DNA of 64,000 nucleotides. It comes from Burkholderia cepacia. Lineage in GTDB: Bacteria > Pseudomonadota > Gammaproteobacteria > Burkholderiales > Burkholderiaceae. Below, piece by piece: positions 34,855-43,000 of this stretch. The stretch is from positions 3,162,001 through 3,226,000 of the forward strand of contig NZ_CP013444.1 of the NCBI RefSeq assembly GCF_001718835.1, written 5' to 3'. Each line of letters opens with the position of its first letter. Position 1 is the first letter of the stretch. The notes below the pieces were generated by a model, which did not search any database, was not told where the DNA came from, and saw only the letters and a program-made list of their open reading frames with translations. Both the position numbers and the translations under genes were made by a program.

Positions 34855-35100
34855 ATGAAAGTGCGAGGTACAAACGGATCGCTGCGCGTATGGCGCGCGG
34901 TGCTGACCGGTCTTTGCGCGAGCGCCGTCGCGTTCGCCGCGCTCAGCTCGCCGGCAGCGTTTGCCGCCGGCAAGGGACCACGCCACATCGGTCACGGCTC
35001 CCTGCCCGTGAAAGGAAGCATCCCCGCCAAGTTCCCGAAGCTTCCGACCGGCCCGCATCCGAGCGAGGCGAAGAGCAAGATCACCCCGAAACCACTGTAG
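34855..35100 (+). CDS. Small exported protein of unknown function
   Basis: The 81-residue product has a clear signal peptide (SLRVWRAVLTGLCASAVAF... cleaved near AFA-AGK). The mature part is a short basic, proline-rich peptide (GSIPAKFPKLPTGPHPSEAKSK) of about 45 residues. CAGGAGGG precedes the ATG at 34855. It ends 66 bp before the large secreted deacetylase-like gene in the same direction, so the two may be co-expressed. I do not recognise a family. Confidence 0.65.
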   Translation: MKVRGTNGSLRVWRAVLTGLCASAVAFAALSSPAAFAAGKGPRHIGHGSLPVKGSIPAKFPKLPTGPHPSEAKSKITPKPL

Positions 35101-35166
35101 GCATCGCGCTGAAGTCGTTGTCGGGAAAGGTTTCATCCATTCGATCACTGAGGCGAGAGGTATGCC

Positions 35167-37308
35167 ATGAGTGCGATACGAACGTTGTTCCGATCCTCCG
35201 GGCCAATCGCGCGCGGGCTGGCCGCGGCCGGGCTCTGCGCCGCGGCGCAGGTCGCCCACGCCGTCCCGGCGGACGCGCAAATCGACCTGAAGGTGCTGGT
35301 GCTCGCCAGCCAGCAGGCCGGCAACTCGCCCGAGCTGCAGGCGACGCAGTCGATCCTCGACCGGCTGGGCGTGCCGTACTCGATCTACAACTACGACACC
35401 AACAATCCGACGCTGCCGCCGCTCGAAGCCGGCGACCATGCGCTGTACCAGGGCATCATCATGCCGGTCAGCGACGCCCGCTACATGAACCCGTTCGCCG
35501 GCGGCGCGCTCGCGACGACGCTCGCGCGCTACCAGTTCAAGTACAACGTGCGGCTCGCGAGCGTCTACACGTGGCCGGGCGATACCGGCTGCATGCAGTA
35601 CGTCGGCTTCCGGGATACGTCGTCGTCACCGCTCGACACCATGCTGACGGCCACCGGCAAGACGCTGTTCCCGTACATGAACGCCGGTACGAGCACGACC
35701 AATCCGCTGACGGTGCAGAACGCGTGGACGTACTTCATGTCGCCCGCGAGCCCGCTGCCGGCCGGCACGACCACGACGACGCAGATCCAGGCCACGGCGT
35801 CGAACGGCACCACCTATTCGGTCGCATCGACCTGCCTGTTCGGCAACACGACGCCGCTCGCGGGCGACAGCACGTCGCGCGAGATCATGGCGGTGTCGTT
35901 CGACAACAACCCGTACCTGATGCATTCGATGACGCTGTCGTACGGCCTCGTCAACTGGGTCACGCGCGGGCTGTTCGTCGGCGTGCGGCACGTGTACATG
36001 GATCCGCAGGTCGACGATCTCGGCATCCCGGACGAGATCTACCCGTATGCGCAGTCGGACTCCACGGGCAACTGGTACGACGTGAGGACCGGCCAGACGA
36101 CGAGCACGAGCCCCCCCGGCCAGTGCCCGCTCGGCAACCCCGTCGGCTCGACGGACCCGAACACGGGCACGACCGCGTGCGAATACCGGATGATCGGCGC
36201 CGACTTCGACAACACGATGGGCTGGCAGGACAACGCCAACGCCAACACCGCCAACGCGGGCGCGCTGAAGTTCACGATGGCGTTCAACGGATCGGGCTTC
36301 GGCACCGCTTATGGCGGCCAAGGGTTCTACCCGACGACGGGCACCGACACGCTGTCGGTCGAGACCAACGCGAACGAATACGAGTTCAAGTGGATCACGC
36401 ATACGTACGACCACATCCTGCTCGATCCGCCGTTCACGACGTCGGCCTCGCAGGTCACGACCGAATTGCAGAACAACGACAGCGTCGCGCAGACGTTCGG
36501 CTTCGAGCGCTACAACAGGACCGTGATCGTCACGCCGGAAATCTCCGGGCTCTACAACGCGACGACGCTCGGCGCGCTGCGGCAGTTCGGGATCACGGTG
36601 CTCGTGTCCGATTCGTCGAAGCCGACGCCGCCGGTCGGCACGCCCGGCTGCCCGATCAACAACAACGGCGTCGCGTGGCCGCTGCCGCCGTACAACGCGG
36701 GCAAGTTCAACTGCGTGAACCCGAACATCTTCGAGATCCCGCGCTATGCGACCGCGCTGTTCTACAACGTGTCGCAGCCGGCGGAATGGGTCGCCGAATA
36801 CAACTACTTCTACGGCGCGAACGGGATCGATCCGACGCGGTGGGGCACCGACCAGACCTATCCGCAAGTGCTCGACCACGTGTCCGACACGCTCGTGAGC
36901 TACCTGCTCACGTATGACCTGCGGCCGCTGATGTTCCACCAGTCGAACCTGCGGATGTACAGCGGCACGAGCTTCCTGCTCGGCGACCTGCTGAACGCGG
37001 TGCTGACGAAGTACAACAAGTACTACAAGGGCCTGCCGATCCGCAGCCCGTACCTGTCCGACGCCGGCACGCTCGCGAAGCAGCGGCTCGTGTTCAACTC
37101 GTCGAACGTGGCCGCCACGCTGAAGCCCGGCGTGTCGATCACGCTCAGCGCATCGCGCAGCGACGGACAATCGGTCGTGGTGCCGGTCACCGGCGTCACG
37201 TTCGGCACCGTGCACGAAACGTACGGCGGCCAGAGCAATTCCACGATCACGCTGCTCCCGGCGACCAGCTATACGACGCAGATCACGCCGGCGCCCGCCT
37301 GGCAATAG
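35167..37308 (+). CDS. Large secreted protein resembling Agd3-type carbohydrate deacetylase
   Basis: The 713-residue protein has a signal peptide ending AHA-VPADA. An N-terminal domain (about 35-270) includes the flavodoxin-like LKVLVLASQQAG. The middle domain carries YMDPQVDDLGIPDE (a pair of aspartates) and KWITHTYDHILLD (HxxxH), the metal-site pattern of NodB-like/CE18 deacetylases such as fungal Agd3. The C terminus is beta-rich. Agd3 removes acetyl groups from galactosaminogalactan, so a role in exopolysaccharide or biofilm modification is plausible. The family assignment rests on motif memory, not alignment. A GNRA-loop terminator follows. Confidence 0.65.
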   Translation: MSAIRTLFRSSGPIARGLAAAGLCAAAQVAHAVPADAQIDLKVLVLASQQAGNSPELQATQSILDRLGVPYSIYNYDTNNPTLPPLEAGDHALYQGIIMPVSDARYMNPFAGGALATTLARYQFKYNVRLASVYTWPGDTGCMQYVGFRDTSSSPLDTMLTATGKTLFPYMNAGTSTTNPLTVQNAWTYFMSPASPLPAGTTTTTQIQATASNGTTYSVASTCLFGNTTPLAGDSTSREIMAVSFDNNPYLMHSMTLSYGLVNWVTRGLFVGVRHVYMDPQVDDLGIPDEIYPYAQSDSTGNWYDVRTGQTTSTSPPGQCPLGNPVGSTDPNTGTTACEYRMIGADFDNTMGWQDNANANTANAGALKFTMAFNGSGFGTAYGGQGFYPTTGTDTLSVETNANEYEFKWITHTYDHILLDPPFTTSASQVTTELQNNDSVAQTFGFERYNRTVIVTPEISGLYNATTLGALRQFGITVLVSDSSKPTPPVGTPGCPINNNGVAWPLPPYNAGKFNCVNPNIFEIPRYATALFYNVSQPAEWVAEYNYFYGANGIDPTRWGTDQTYPQVLDHVSDTLVSYLLTYDLRPLMFHQSNLRMYSGTSFLLGDLLNAVLTKYNKYYKGLPIRSPYLSDAGTLAKQRLVFNSSNVAATLKPGVSITLSASRSDGQSVVVPVTGVTFGTVHETYGGQSNSTITLLPATSYTTQITPAPAWQ

Positions 37309-37338
37309 CCTGCCGACAGGCATACCGTTTCACGGAGG

Positions 37339-37365
37339 ACGCCCGCCGCAAGGCGGGCGTTTTTT
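37339..37365 (+). terminator. Rho-independent terminator after the secreted deacetylase-like gene
   Basis: A perfect 9-bp stem (37339-37347 with 37352-37360) and a GCAA tetraloop are followed by a T-run. Confidence 0.9.
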
Positions 37366-37474
37366 ATCCACAGCCTGAGCACCGACCTGCGCCATGGGAC
37401 CACTCGCAAATCTGTGAAACAATCCCGCTTCCCCTTTCAACCAGAATCCGGCGACTCAGCCAAGGAGCCGATCG

Positions 37475-37651
37475 ATGATCATCTCGGGAAGCTGTCACTG
37501 CGGCAACATCTCCTTCGCGCTCGACTGGCGCGACGCCGCGCTCATCGAGCGGACCGCCGTCGCGTCCTTCGACGGGGAGGACACGGATGAGCGGCTCGCG
37601 CGCCGCAAGCGCAACTGGATACCGGACGTCGTGTTCCGCGAATGTCGCTGA
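37475..37651 (+). pseudogene. GFA-family (formaldehyde-activating-enzyme-like) gene with internal deletion
   Basis: The 58-residue frame starts MIISGSCHCGNISFALDW, the N-terminal zinc-site motif of GFA proteins, and ends SFDGEDTDERLARRKRNWIP, a typical GFA C terminus. Intact proteins are about 120-130 residues with two further C-x2-C zinc sites, all missing here. The middle of the gene has been lost in frame after about residue 20, leaving both ends joined. A GGAG site still precedes the ATG. Confidence 0.7.
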
Positions 37652-37660
37652 ATGTCGCTG
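37641..37660 (+). repeat. 10-bp tandem duplication at the GFA remnant/LysR junction
   Basis: AATGTCGCTG occurs twice in a row. One copy supplies the end of the GFA frame, and the second supplies the ATG (37652) of the ArgP-like regulator. Confidence 0.8.
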
Positions 37661-38560
37661 ACGATCGATCCCAAGCAGGCCGCCGCACTGCTGGCCGTCG
37701 CCGACACGGGCAGCTTCGAGCAGGCGGCCGTGCGCCTGCACTTGACCGCATCGGCCGTCACGCAGCGGGTCCGCGCACTGGAAGCGAGCCTCGGCACGCC
37801 GCTCGTGCTGCGCACGCGGCCGTGCCGCCCGACGGTGGCCGGGCAGCGCGTGCTGCAGCACCTGCGGCGCGTCGCGCTGCTGCAGGCCGACCTGCAAAGC
37901 ACGCTCGCGACCGAACGCGAATCGCCGATCTCGGTCACGATCGCGCTCAATTCCGACAGCCTCGGCACGTGGTTTCTGCCGGCACTGACCTCCGTGCTCG
38001 CCGGCGAGCGCATCCTGTTCGAGCTGATCGTCGAAGACCAGGACCACACGTTCGCGCTGCTCGAAAGCGGGATGGCGGTGGGCTGCGTGACGACCGAGCC
38101 GAAGCCGATGCGCGGCTGCCTCGCGACGCCGCTCGGCACGATGCGCTACCGGCTGCTCGCGGCCGCCGCGTTCGCGGTGCGCTGGTTCCCGCGCGGGCTG
38201 AACCGCACGAGCGCGCGCAAGGCGCCCGTCGTCGCGTACTCGCGGCGCGATACGCTGCAGTCGTCGTTCCTGAAGGAGAAATTCGGGCTGCCCGAGGGCG
38301 CCTACCCGTGCCACTACGTGCCGGGCACCCATTCGCACTTCGCGGCGGTGCGGCACGGGCTCGGTTACGCGATGGTGCCAGAGCCGCTGATCGGCACCGC
38401 ACCGCTCGACGCGCAGGGGCTCGTCGATCTCGCGCCCGCGCATCCGACCGACGTCACGCTGTACTGGCACGCGTGGACCGTGCAGTCGCCGACGATGGCG
38501 TCGTTGTCCGAACGCGTCGTCGAGGCTGCCCGCCGGCTGCTCGCGCCGCTCGCGCGCTGA
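37652..38560 (+). CDS. ArgP/IciA-type LysR transcriptional regulator
   Basis: The 302-residue protein begins LTIDPKQAAALLAVADTGSFEQAAVRLHLTASAVTQRVRALE, the ArgP-type DNA-binding domain. LNSDSLGTWFLPAL and HFAAVRHGLGYAMVPE in the effector domain are also ArgP-like. ArgP proteins sense lysine or arginine and usually control an adjacent LysE/ArgO exporter. No such exporter lies here, and the upstream neighbour is a decayed GFA gene. It is convergent with the threonine aldolase gene. Confidence 0.85.
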   Translation: MSLTIDPKQAAALLAVADTGSFEQAAVRLHLTASAVTQRVRALEASLGTPLVLRTRPCRPTVAGQRVLQHLRRVALLQADLQSTLATERESPISVTIALNSDSLGTWFLPALTSVLAGERILFELIVEDQDHTFALLESGMAVGCVTTEPKPMRGCLATPLGTMRYRLLAAAAFAVRWFPRGLNRTSARKAPVVAYSRRDTLQSSFLKEKFGLPEGAYPCHYVPGTHSHFAAVRHGLGYAMVPEPLIGTAPLDAQGLVDLAPAHPTDVTLYWHAWTVQSPTMASLSERVVEAARRLLAPLAR

Positions 38561-38590
38561 TCGCTTCGACGGCGCAGCGCCGCCGCCCGG

Positions 38591-39604
38591 TTACGCGCGG
38601 CGCTGCGCGAAATACGCGCCGACCGCGTCGATGAAGGTATCGATGTCCGCGCGCGACACGTCGCAATGCGTGACGAAGCGCGACGCGTACAGCATCTGGG
38701 TGAGGATCCCGCGTTCCTTGAGCCACGCTTCGAGCGGCGCGCAATCGGTTTCGGGGAATTGCGCGAACACCATGTTCGTCGCGTGCGACAGCACCTTCAC
38801 CGCGTCGATGCGCGCGAGGCCCGCCGCGAGATGCGCGGCGTTCGCGTGATCGTCCGCGAGCCGCTCGACGTTGTGGTCGAGCGCATACAGGCACGCGGCC
38901 GCGAGAATGCCCGACTGCCGCATCGCGCCGCCGAGCACCTTGCGCCAGCGTTGTGCGCGCTCGATCAGCGCACGATGGCCGACCAGTACCGAGCCGACCG
39001 GTGCGCCCAGCCCCTTCGAAAAGCAGATCGACACGGTGTCGAACGGCGCGCACAGCGCGGCGATCGAACGGCCCGACGCGACCGCCGCGTTGCACACGCG
39101 CGCGCCGTCGAGGTGCGTGGACAGCCCGCGGCTGCGCGCCACCGCGGCGGCCTCTTCCGCATAGCCGGCCGGCAGCACGCGGCCGCCGATCGTGTTTTCG
39201 AGCGCGAGCAGGCGCGTGCGGGCAAAGTGATTGTCGATCGGCTTGATCGCCGCGGCGATCTTCGCGAGCGGCAGCGTGCCGTCCGGCGCGTTCTCGATCG
39301 GCTGCGGCTGGATGCTGCCCAGCACGGCCGCGCCGCCGCCTTCGTACTTGTAGGTGTGCGCGAGCTGGCCGACGATGTACTCGTCGCCGCGTTCGCAATG
39401 GGCCATCAGCGCGGCGAGGTTGCTCTGCGTGCCGCTCGGGAAGAACAGGCCGGCTTCCTTGCCGGCCCGCTCGGCCGTCACCGCCTGCAGGCGCAGCACG
39501 GTCGGGTCGTCACCCCATACGTCGTCGCCGACTTCGGCGGCAGTCATCGCGGCCAGCATTGCCTGGCTCGGACGTGTCACGGTATCGCTGCGTAAATCGA
39601 TCAT
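38591..39604 (-). CDS. ltaE: Low-specificity L-threonine aldolase
   Basis: The 337-residue PLP enzyme opens MIDLRSDTVTRPSQAM with GDDVWGDDPTV and LFFPSGTQSNL. THLDGARVCNAAVASG and the PLP lysine in FSKGLGAPVGSVLVG are the family's signature. It cleaves L-threonine/allo-threonine to glycine and acetaldehyde in the cytoplasm. The ATG at 39604 has AGGGA upstream. It is divergent from the bd-oxidase operon across a 412-bp region. Confidence 0.93.
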   Translation of the reverse strand: MIDLRSDTVTRPSQAMLAAMTAAEVGDDVWGDDPTVLRLQAVTAERAGKEAGLFFPSGTQSNLAALMAHCERGDEYIVGQLAHTYKYEGGGAAVLGSIQPQPIENAPDGTLPLAKIAAAIKPIDNHFARTRLLALENTIGGRVLPAGYAEEAAAVARSRGLSTHLDGARVCNAAVASGRSIAALCAPFDTVSICFSKGLGAPVGSVLVGHRALIERAQRWRKVLGGAMRQSGILAAACLYALDHNVERLADDHANAAHLAAGLARIDAVKVLSHATNMVFAQFPETDCAPLEAWLKERGILTQMLYASRFVTHCDVSRADIDTFIDAVGAYFAQRRA

Positions 39605-39787
39605 CGGTGGTCCCTGAGTGAGCGCGGGCCGGCACGGGCGTGCCCGAGCCGGCCTGCCGAAACGAGACTCAGAGTGTACGCAATTCGCCGGGCGGTTGCC
39701 GGCCGCGCGTGCGTGATGGGATAACGGGCCGAAGGGGACGAGCGGGGCGAGCCGCCATCGCGCGCCCGATGACGCGACGCGCCATAT

Positions 39788-39803
39788 TGACGCACGTGCG
39801 TCA
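39788..39803. promoter_or_regulatory. 16-bp perfect palindrome in the ltaE-cydA intergenic region
   Basis: TGACGCACGTGCGTCA is self-complementary over its full length and begins in a TTGACG that could serve as a -35 box. It lies 40 bp before the FNR-type box. The binding protein is unknown. Confidence 0.45.
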
Positions 39804-39842
39804 GGCCGCCGCGCCCCGCCCGCCGCGGGCCGCGCCGCGATC

Positions 39843-39856
39843 TTGATACGAATCAA
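39843..39856. promoter_or_regulatory. FNR/ANR box upstream of the bd-type oxidase operon
   Basis: TTGATACGAATCAA matches the FNR/ANR consensus TTGAT-N4-ATCAA exactly. It is 160 bp before the cydA start, the expected type of oxygen-responsive control for a terminal oxidase. Confidence 0.7.
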
Positions 39857-40016
39857 CGATTTAACGCGCTGCCGCCGCACAGGGTCTGGACATCTGCGAC
39901 GAGTTGGCGCATTTCGCGGTGCAACATCGCGGCCCATACTCCAGCCAACCCCGACGCCCGTCCGCCGGGGTCCGCCGGCACCCGCCGGCGGGTATCGTCA
40001 GCCTCGGTCAACTGGT

Positions 40017-41429
40017 ATGGACACCGCTCTTTCGGCCCTCGATCTGGCCCGCCTGCAATTCGCGTTCACCGTCTCCTTTCACATCGTCTTTCCGGCGCTG
40101 AGCATCGGCCTCGCCAGCTTCATCGCCGTCCTCGAATATCGCTGGCTGAAAACCGGCAAGCAGTACTACAAATCCCTCTGCCTGTTCTGGTCGAAGATCT
40201 TCGCGGTCGCGTTCGGGATGGGCGTCGTCTCCGGCGTCGTGATGAGCTACCAGTTCGGCACGAACTGGTCGGGCTTCTCGAGCTTCGCCGGCGCCGTCAC
40301 CGGGCCGCTGCTGATGTACGAGGTCATGACCGCGTTCTTCCTCGAGGCCGGCTTCCTCGGCATCATGCTGTTCGGCTGGAACCGCGTGAGCCCGCGCGCG
40401 CACTTCGGCGCGACGCTGATGGTCGCGATCGGCACGCTGATCTCGACGTTCTGGATCCTCGCGTCGAACAGCTGGATGCAGACGCCGCAGGGCTTCGAGA
40501 TCGTCGACGGCCGCGTCGTGCCGACCGACTGGTTCGCGATCATCTTCAACCCGTCGTTCCCGTACCGCCTGTTCCACATGGCGATCGCCGCGTTCATCGT
40601 CGCCGCGCTGGTGGTGGCCGCAACGGGCGCATGGCACCTGCTGAAGGGCCGCCGCGACAAGGGCGTGAAGAAGATGTTCTCGATGGCGCTGTGGCTGCTG
40701 CTCGTGCTCGCGCCGCTGCAGGCCGTGATCGGCGACCAGCACGGCATCAACACGCTGAAGCACCAGCCCGCGAAGATCGCCGCGATCGAAGGGCTGTGGG
40801 AAACCGAGAAGGGCGGCACGGCGCTCAACCTGTTCGGCATCCCGGACATGCAGGCGGAAACGACCCGCTACGCGGTGAAGGTGCCGCACCTCGGCAGCCT
40901 GATCCTCACGCACAGCTGGGACGGCGAGATCCGCGGGCTGAAGGACTTCGCGCCGGAAGACCGCCCGAACTCGACGGTCGTGTTCTGGAGCTTCCGGATC
41001 ATGGTCGGCCTCGGCATCGCGATGATCGGCCTCGCCGCGCTCGCGTGGCTGCTGCGCCGCCACGGCAGCCTGTATGAATCGAAGTGGTTCCAGCGCTTCG
41101 CGCTCGTGATGGGCCCGACCGGCTTCGTGTCGCTGCTCGCGGGCTGGGTCACGACCGAAGCGGGCCGCCAGCCGTGGGTCGTGTATGGCGTGATGCGCAC
41201 CGCGCATGCCGTGTCGCCGCTGTCGGTGCAGCAGGTCAGCCTGTCGATGATGACGTTCGTGATCGTGTACTTCCTCGTGTTCGGCACCGGCGTGTACTAC
41301 ATGCTGAAGCTGATGAAGGCCGGCCCCGCGCTGCCCGACGTGAAGCACGACGGCACACCCGACACGCGCCCCGATCACACCGCGCGCCGCCCGATGTCGG
41401 CCGTCGACGAGCTGATCGAGACCGTCTGA
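40017..41429 (+). CDS. cydA: Cytochrome bd-type quinol oxidase subunit I (cyanide-insensitive, CioA-like)
   Basis: The 470-residue membrane protein has about nine helices. Conserved heme-ligand contexts are visible (FTVSFHIVFPALSIG with the N-terminal His; YRLFHMAIAAF), as are GDQHGINTLKHQPAKIAAIE and GWVTTEAGRQPW. The quinol loop is short compared with Escherichia coli CydA, as in the cyanide-insensitive oxidase group. It oxidises quinol and reduces oxygen to water. I use the ATG at 40017; a TTG-led extension overlaps the FNR-type box and is not credible. Confidence 0.93.
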   Translation: MDTALSALDLARLQFAFTVSFHIVFPALSIGLASFIAVLEYRWLKTGKQYYKSLCLFWSKIFAVAFGMGVVSGVVMSYQFGTNWSGFSSFAGAVTGPLLMYEVMTAFFLEAGFLGIMLFGWNRVSPRAHFGATLMVAIGTLISTFWILASNSWMQTPQGFEIVDGRVVPTDWFAIIFNPSFPYRLFHMAIAAFIVAALVVAATGAWHLLKGRRDKGVKKMFSMALWLLLVLAPLQAVIGDQHGINTLKHQPAKIAAIEGLWETEKGGTALNLFGIPDMQAETTRYAVKVPHLGSLILTHSWDGEIRGLKDFAPEDRPNSTVVFWSFRIMVGLGIAMIGLAALAWLLRRHGSLYESKWFQRFALVMGPTGFVSLLAGWVTTEAGRQPWVVYGVMRTAHAVSPLSVQQVSLSMMTFVIVYFLVFGTGVYYMLKLMKAGPALPDVKHDGTPDTRPDHTARRPMSAVDELIETV

Positions 41430-41470
41430 GCCTACCCCGGTTCCACCCCATTCCGCACACGAGAAAACCT

Positions 41471-42478
41471 ATGGACGTCACCGTAATCTGGGCCGCGATC
41501 ATCGCATTGGGGCTCTTCATGTACGTCGTGCTCGACGGCTTCGACCTCGGCATCGGCATCGTCTTCCCGTTCTTCCCGGACGAGAAGGAACGCGACCTGA
41601 TGATGAACACGGTCGCGCCCGTGTGGGACGGCAACGAGACGTGGCTCGTGCTCGGCGGCGCGGGGCTGTTCGCGGTGTTCCCGGTCGTCTATTCGACCGT
41701 GCTGTCGGCGCTGTACCTGCCGCTGATCTTCATGCTGGTGTGCCTGATCTTCCGCGGCGTGTCGTTCGAGATCCGCGCGAAGGCGCGGCGCACGAAGCAG
41801 CTGTGGGATCTCGCGTTCATCGGCGGCTCGGCCGGCGCGACGCTGTTCCAGGGGATCGCGCTCGGCGCGTTCCTGCAGGGCATCAACGTGAAGGACGGCG
41901 TGTTCGCGGGCGATGCCTTCGACTGGCTCACGCCGTTCAGCCTGCTGACCGGCCTCGGCCTGATCGTGACCTACGCGCTGCTCGGCTGCTGCTGGCTCGT
42001 CGCGAAGACGGAAGGCGACCTGCAGCGGCGCCTCCATCGCGTCGTGTGGCCGCTGACGCTCGTGCTGCTCGGCTTCATCGCGGTCGTCAGCCTGTGGACG
42101 CCGCTGCAGGATCCGGCCATCGCGCAGCGCTGGTTCGATTCGGGGCTGTTCTGGCGCCTGCTGCCGGTGCCGTTCCTGGTTGCCGCGTGCGCGGCGTGGA
42201 TGCGTCGCGCGGTACGCGACCGGCACGACATGACGCCGTTCGTGCTCGCGCTGGCGCTCGTGCTGCTCGGCTACGTCGGCCTGCTCGTCACGCTGTTCCC
42301 GTACGCGATTCCCCAGACGATGACGATCTGGGAAGCCGCAGCGCCGCGCTCCAGCCAGACCTTCACACTGGTCGGCGCAGCGGTTATCCTCCCGATCATC
42401 ATCGCCTACACGACGATGGGTTACTGGGTATTCCGAGGCAAGGTGCGCCATGAAGACCAGCATTACTACCACCACTGA
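41471..42478 (+). CDS. cydB: Cytochrome bd-type quinol oxidase subunit II
   Basis: The 335-residue, nine-helix partner of CydA has typical sequences LGLFMYVVLDGFDLGIGI, VAPVWDGNETWLVLGG and FRGVSFEIR. It lies 41 bp downstream of cydA and forms the heterodimeric oxidase. The end overlaps the small DUF2474 frame by 29 nt. Confidence 0.95.
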   Translation: MDVTVIWAAIIALGLFMYVVLDGFDLGIGIVFPFFPDEKERDLMMNTVAPVWDGNETWLVLGGAGLFAVFPVVYSTVLSALYLPLIFMLVCLIFRGVSFEIRAKARRTKQLWDLAFIGGSAGATLFQGIALGAFLQGINVKDGVFAGDAFDWLTPFSLLTGLGLIVTYALLGCCWLVAKTEGDLQRRLHRVVWPLTLVLLGFIAVVSLWTPLQDPAIAQRWFDSGLFWRLLPVPFLVAACAAWMRRAVRDRHDMTPFVLALALVLLGYVGLLVTLFPYAIPQTMTIWEAAAPRSSQTFTLVGAAVILPIIIAYTTMGYWVFRGKVRHEDQHYYHH

Positions 42479-42629
42479 TTCTGCCGAGCGCTCCGCCGCG
42501 GCACCCCGGCCGCGGATGCGCGGCTGGATGTGGTTCGTCGTCCTGTGGGCCGGCGGCGTGATCGGCGCCGTCACGCTCGGCTACGCGTTCAAGATCTTCA
42601 TGAACCTGACGCTGTTTGCGGTGAAATGA
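42450..42629 (+). CDS. DUF2474 small membrane protein of the bd-oxidase operon
   Basis: The 59-residue protein has one membrane helix (MWFVVLWAGGVIGAVTLGYAFKIFMNL), placed at the end of the cydAB-type operon as DUF2474 proteins usually are. It is analogous in position to CydX, a small subunit that stabilises bd oxidases. The start lies within the 3' end of cydB, implying translational coupling. It is followed within 10 bp by a terminator hairpin. Confidence 0.85.
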   Translation: MKTSITTTTDSAERSAAAPRPRMRGWMWFVVLWAGGVIGAVTLGYAFKIFMNLTLFAVK

Positions 42630-42637
42630 TCCGACGA

Positions 42638-42671
42638 AAAGCGCCCGGCGCCCATGGCTGCCGGGCGCTTT
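42638..42671. terminator. Bidirectional terminator between the oxidase operon and the HipB-like gene
   Basis: A 12-bp perfect stem, AAAGCGCCCGGC (42638-42649) with GCCGGGCGCTTT (42660-42671), has a 10-nt loop. The A/T ends on both sides give short T-runs in each direction. Confidence 0.8.
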
Positions 42672-42692
42672 GTCGTTTCGTGCGTGCGCAGA

Positions 42693-42977
42693 CTACGGTG
42701 CCTGCCTCACTACCCCGAGCTTCAGCCCGAGCATGCCGAAGATGCGGTTCATCGTCTGCACGGTGCCCTCGCTGCGCCCCTGCTCGATATCCTGCATCGT
42801 TTTCGTCGACACGCCCGCAAGCTTCGCCATTTCGGCGCTGGTCAGCCGCATCGTGCGCTTGAGATGACAGACGGATTCCCGCAGCGTCCATTCGGGATGC
42901 GAAAGAACATCCTCGATCGCCCGCCGCCGCAGCGCCAGTTGATCCGGAAGCGAGAGTGCGGTGTAGCGCTTGTCCAT
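42693..42977 (-). CDS. XRE-family helix-turn-helix protein, HipB-like
   Basis: The 94-residue protein has a Cro/C1-type domain in its second half: MRLTSAEMAKLAGVSTKTMQDIEQGR, followed by MNRIFGMLGLKLGVV, a common HipB-type ending. It lies 23 bp after the HipA-family gene on the same strand, so kinase and DNA-binding partner form an operon in the reverse of the classic hipB-hipA order. It probably represses the operon and neutralises the kinase. Confidence 0.85.
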   Translation of the reverse strand: MDKRYTALSLPDQLALRRRAIEDVLSHPEWTLRESVCHLKRTMRLTSAEMAKLAGVSTKTMQDIEQGRSEGTVQTMNRIFGMLGLKLGVVRQAP

Positions 42978-43000
42978 CGCGTCTTCTATCTTCTATCGTG

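Noticed and set aside
39843..40016. N-terminal extension of CydA from a TTG at 39843
   Set aside because: The TTG is part of the FNR/ANR box, and the extra 58 residues are unlike CydA, which begins normally at 40017.
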